6,438 bases of DNA from NCBI GenBank assembly GCA_950069165.1, contig CATMIT010000080.1:1-6438 (forward strand). Direction: 5' to 3'. How positions within the stretch are numbered: position 1 is the stretch's first letter; every line of letters begins with the position of its first letter. Below, piece after piece: positions 5,883 through 6,438 of the stretch. This DNA comes from an uncultured Flavobacteriales bacterium. Lineage in GTDB: Bacteria; Bacteroidota; Bacteroidia; Flavobacteriales; BACL11. Below the pieces are notes generated by a model. The model was not told where the DNA came from and searched no databases. It saw nothing but the letters and a program-made list of their open reading frames with translations. A program made the translations under genes and the position numbers.

Positions 5883-6438
5883 AAAATTTCAATGTTTTGT
5901 GATGTTTCATTAGAAGCAGTGGTTTCTCTACCCACTTTAGATTCTGTATATAAAGTCCCTGTTAAATTAGAAGAAGAAAATTTGGGGAAATTATTATCTC
6001 ATAATTTAAATTTAAATGCTAAAGAAGGTTATTTAGGTGAATGGATTTCAGTGATATCTAAATCAAATAATACAAAAAATACAATCAAACTTGCTATAGT
6101 TGGGAAATATGTACAATTACAAGATTCATATTTATCTGTTAAAGAATCATTAATTCATGCTGGAATCAGCAATAATGTAGAAATTCAAATTGAATGGATT
6201 AATTCAGAAGAAATTAACATAAATAATATAAATGATATTTTTAAAGATATAAAAGGGATAATTGTTCCGGGTGGATTTGATAAAAGAGGTACACAAGGAA
6301 TGATTTATGCAAGCAGATATGCTCGTGAAAATAAAATTCCTTATTTGGGTTTATGTTTGGGACTGCAAATTATGGTTATTGAAGCTGCTAGAAATTTATT
6401 GGGATATGAGGATTCAAATTCTACTGAATTTGATGAAA
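5385..6438 (+). CDS. Chimeric open frame: queuosine-tRNA mannosyltransferase N-half joined in frame to CTP synthase C-part (3' end beyond window)
   Basis: ATG at 5385 overlaps the preceding stop by one base (TAATG), and the frame runs 351 codons to the window edge without a stop. Residues 1 to about 165 are the N-terminal domain of tRNA-queuosine alpha-mannosyltransferase (DUF3524). Residues from about 166 onward are CTP synthase, entering at the end of the synthetase domain and continuing into the class I glutamine amidotransferase domain. The mannosyltransferase lacks its C-terminal GT-B half (family about 360-380 residues) and PyrG lacks its ~220-residue ATP/UTP-binding N-terminal part, so neither activity should be intact. 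Composition and codon choice change at the seam. I think an assembly chimera is most likely. A true fusion by deletion or transfer is possible. The 5' gene start and operon membership are firm; the continuity across about 5865-5890 is not. Confidence 0.75.
   Translation, partial: MKVALVEAFFTGSHKRWAEELQTFSSHQIDIFSLKGNYWKWRMHGGAISLANHFLEKGEEYDLILATDMMDLALFKSLISKKHNDTPIALYFHENQLCYPWSETDRDVQKNRDSHYAFINFSSALVADKVFFNSYFHKNAFLGALPNFLKGFPDYNELDSIKKIKEKISMFCDVSLEAVVSLPTLDSVYKVPVKLEEENLGKLLSHNLNLNAKEGYLGEWISVISKSNNTKNTIKLAIVGKYVQLQDSYLSVKESLIHAGISNNVEIQIEWINSEEININNINDIFKDIKGIIVPGGFDKRGTQGMIYASRYARENKIPYLGLCLGLQIMVIEAARNLLGYEDSNSTEFDE
5865..5889. other. A/T-only tract at the fusion seam
   Basis: Twenty-four of 25 bases are A or T, mostly runs of A, coding for IKKIKEKI. 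Both families tolerate a Lys/Ile-rich helix here, so both parent genes may have had nearly the same sequence, which makes this a plausible crossover point for an assembler or for microhomology-mediated joining. The exact join cannot be placed more finely from this window. Confidence 0.6.
5883..6438 (+). other. pyrG: Segment: CTP synthase (PyrG) internal fragment with glutamine amidotransferase domain start
   Basis: From residue ~167 the frame reads KISMFCDVSLEAVVSL...DSVYKVP, aligning from memory with E. coli PyrG KIALFCNVPEKAVISL...DSIYKIP. After the linker come IKLAIVGKYVQLQDSYLSV (234-252), the oxyanion strand IIVPGGFDKRG (292-302), and IPYLGLCLGLQ with nucleophile Cys324 (TGT at 6354-6356), then NSTEF. 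The His-Glu part of the amidotransferase triad would lie beyond the window. Intact PyrG makes CTP from UTP, ATP and glutamine. The P-loop and UTP-binding half is not present anywhere in this window. GC is 27% by hand count (5881-6420) and nearly all NNY codons end in T, unlike the upstream genes. The NSTEF and GLCLGLQIMVIEAA details do not look typically Bacteroidota, but I cannot name the source. Confidence 0.88.

Noticed and set aside
5385..6438. A purposeful bifunctional tRNA-modifying/CTP-making enzyme
   Set aside because: Both enzymes are truncated in mid-domain and lose their nucleotide-sugar or ATP/UTP-binding parts, so a designed bifunctional protein is not supported by the sequence; it is kept only as a chimera or accidental fusion.
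1..6438. CRISPR array, tRNA/rRNA, insertion sequence, defence or toxin-antitoxin system
   Set aside because: No regular repeats, cloverleaf-like segments, transposase or toxin-like small genes were found; nearly all sequence is covered by the listed genes.

Overview
The window reads as a piece of an AT-rich Bacteroidota genome, probably Cytophagia- or Sphingobacteriia-like. This is inferred from the gene families (a BadF-type sugar kinase, a ComB homologue, a secreted zinc-dependent S1/P1-fold protein, a DUF3524 glycosyltransferase), from Bacteroidota-style -7 boxes (TAnnTTTG) and from A-rich translation starts without Shine-Dalgarno sites. No RNA gene, CRISPR array or insertion sequence was seen.

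Layout. Positions 1-575 (minus) hold the N-terminal two thirds of a BadF/BadG-type N-acetylglucosamine-kinase-like protein, cut by the window edge. A 118-bp divergent intergenic region follows. Positions 694-2613 (plus) encode a CPA2-type monovalent cation:proton antiporter with a cytosolic RCK (TrkA-N/TrkA-C) module, starting at TTG. After a 26-bp gap that carries a perfect TAnnTTTG box comes a tightly packed plus-strand operon: gcvT (2640-3713), comB (3710-4429), a secreted Trp/His/Asp zinc enzyme of the phospholipase C / S1-P1 nuclease fold (4426-5385), and an open frame from 5385 to the window end. Adjacent genes overlap by 4, 4 and 1 nt, so translational coupling is likely.

The last open frame is the oddity. 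Its first ~165 codons are the N-terminal half of a tRNA-queuosine alpha-mannosyltransferase (DUF3524). After a 25-nt almost pure A/T tract (5865-5889) the same frame continues as CTP synthase (PyrG), from the end of the synthetase domain into the glutamine amidotransferase domain. The mannosyltransferase has lost its C-terminal half and PyrG its N-terminal ~220 residues. GC content and codon choice change at the same place. The simplest reading is that two genomes were joined at a low-complexity sequence (assembly chimera); a natural in-frame recombination is the exciting alternative but would leave neither enzyme whole.

How the genes fit together. GcvT feeds one-carbon units from glycine into tetrahydrofolate, ComB would dephosphorylate phosphosulfolactate, the zinc protein acts outside the cytoplasm, and the DUF3524 enzyme modifies tRNA. 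They share an operon rather than an obvious pathway. I found no convincing new multi-gene system; the fused frame is the point most worth checking.
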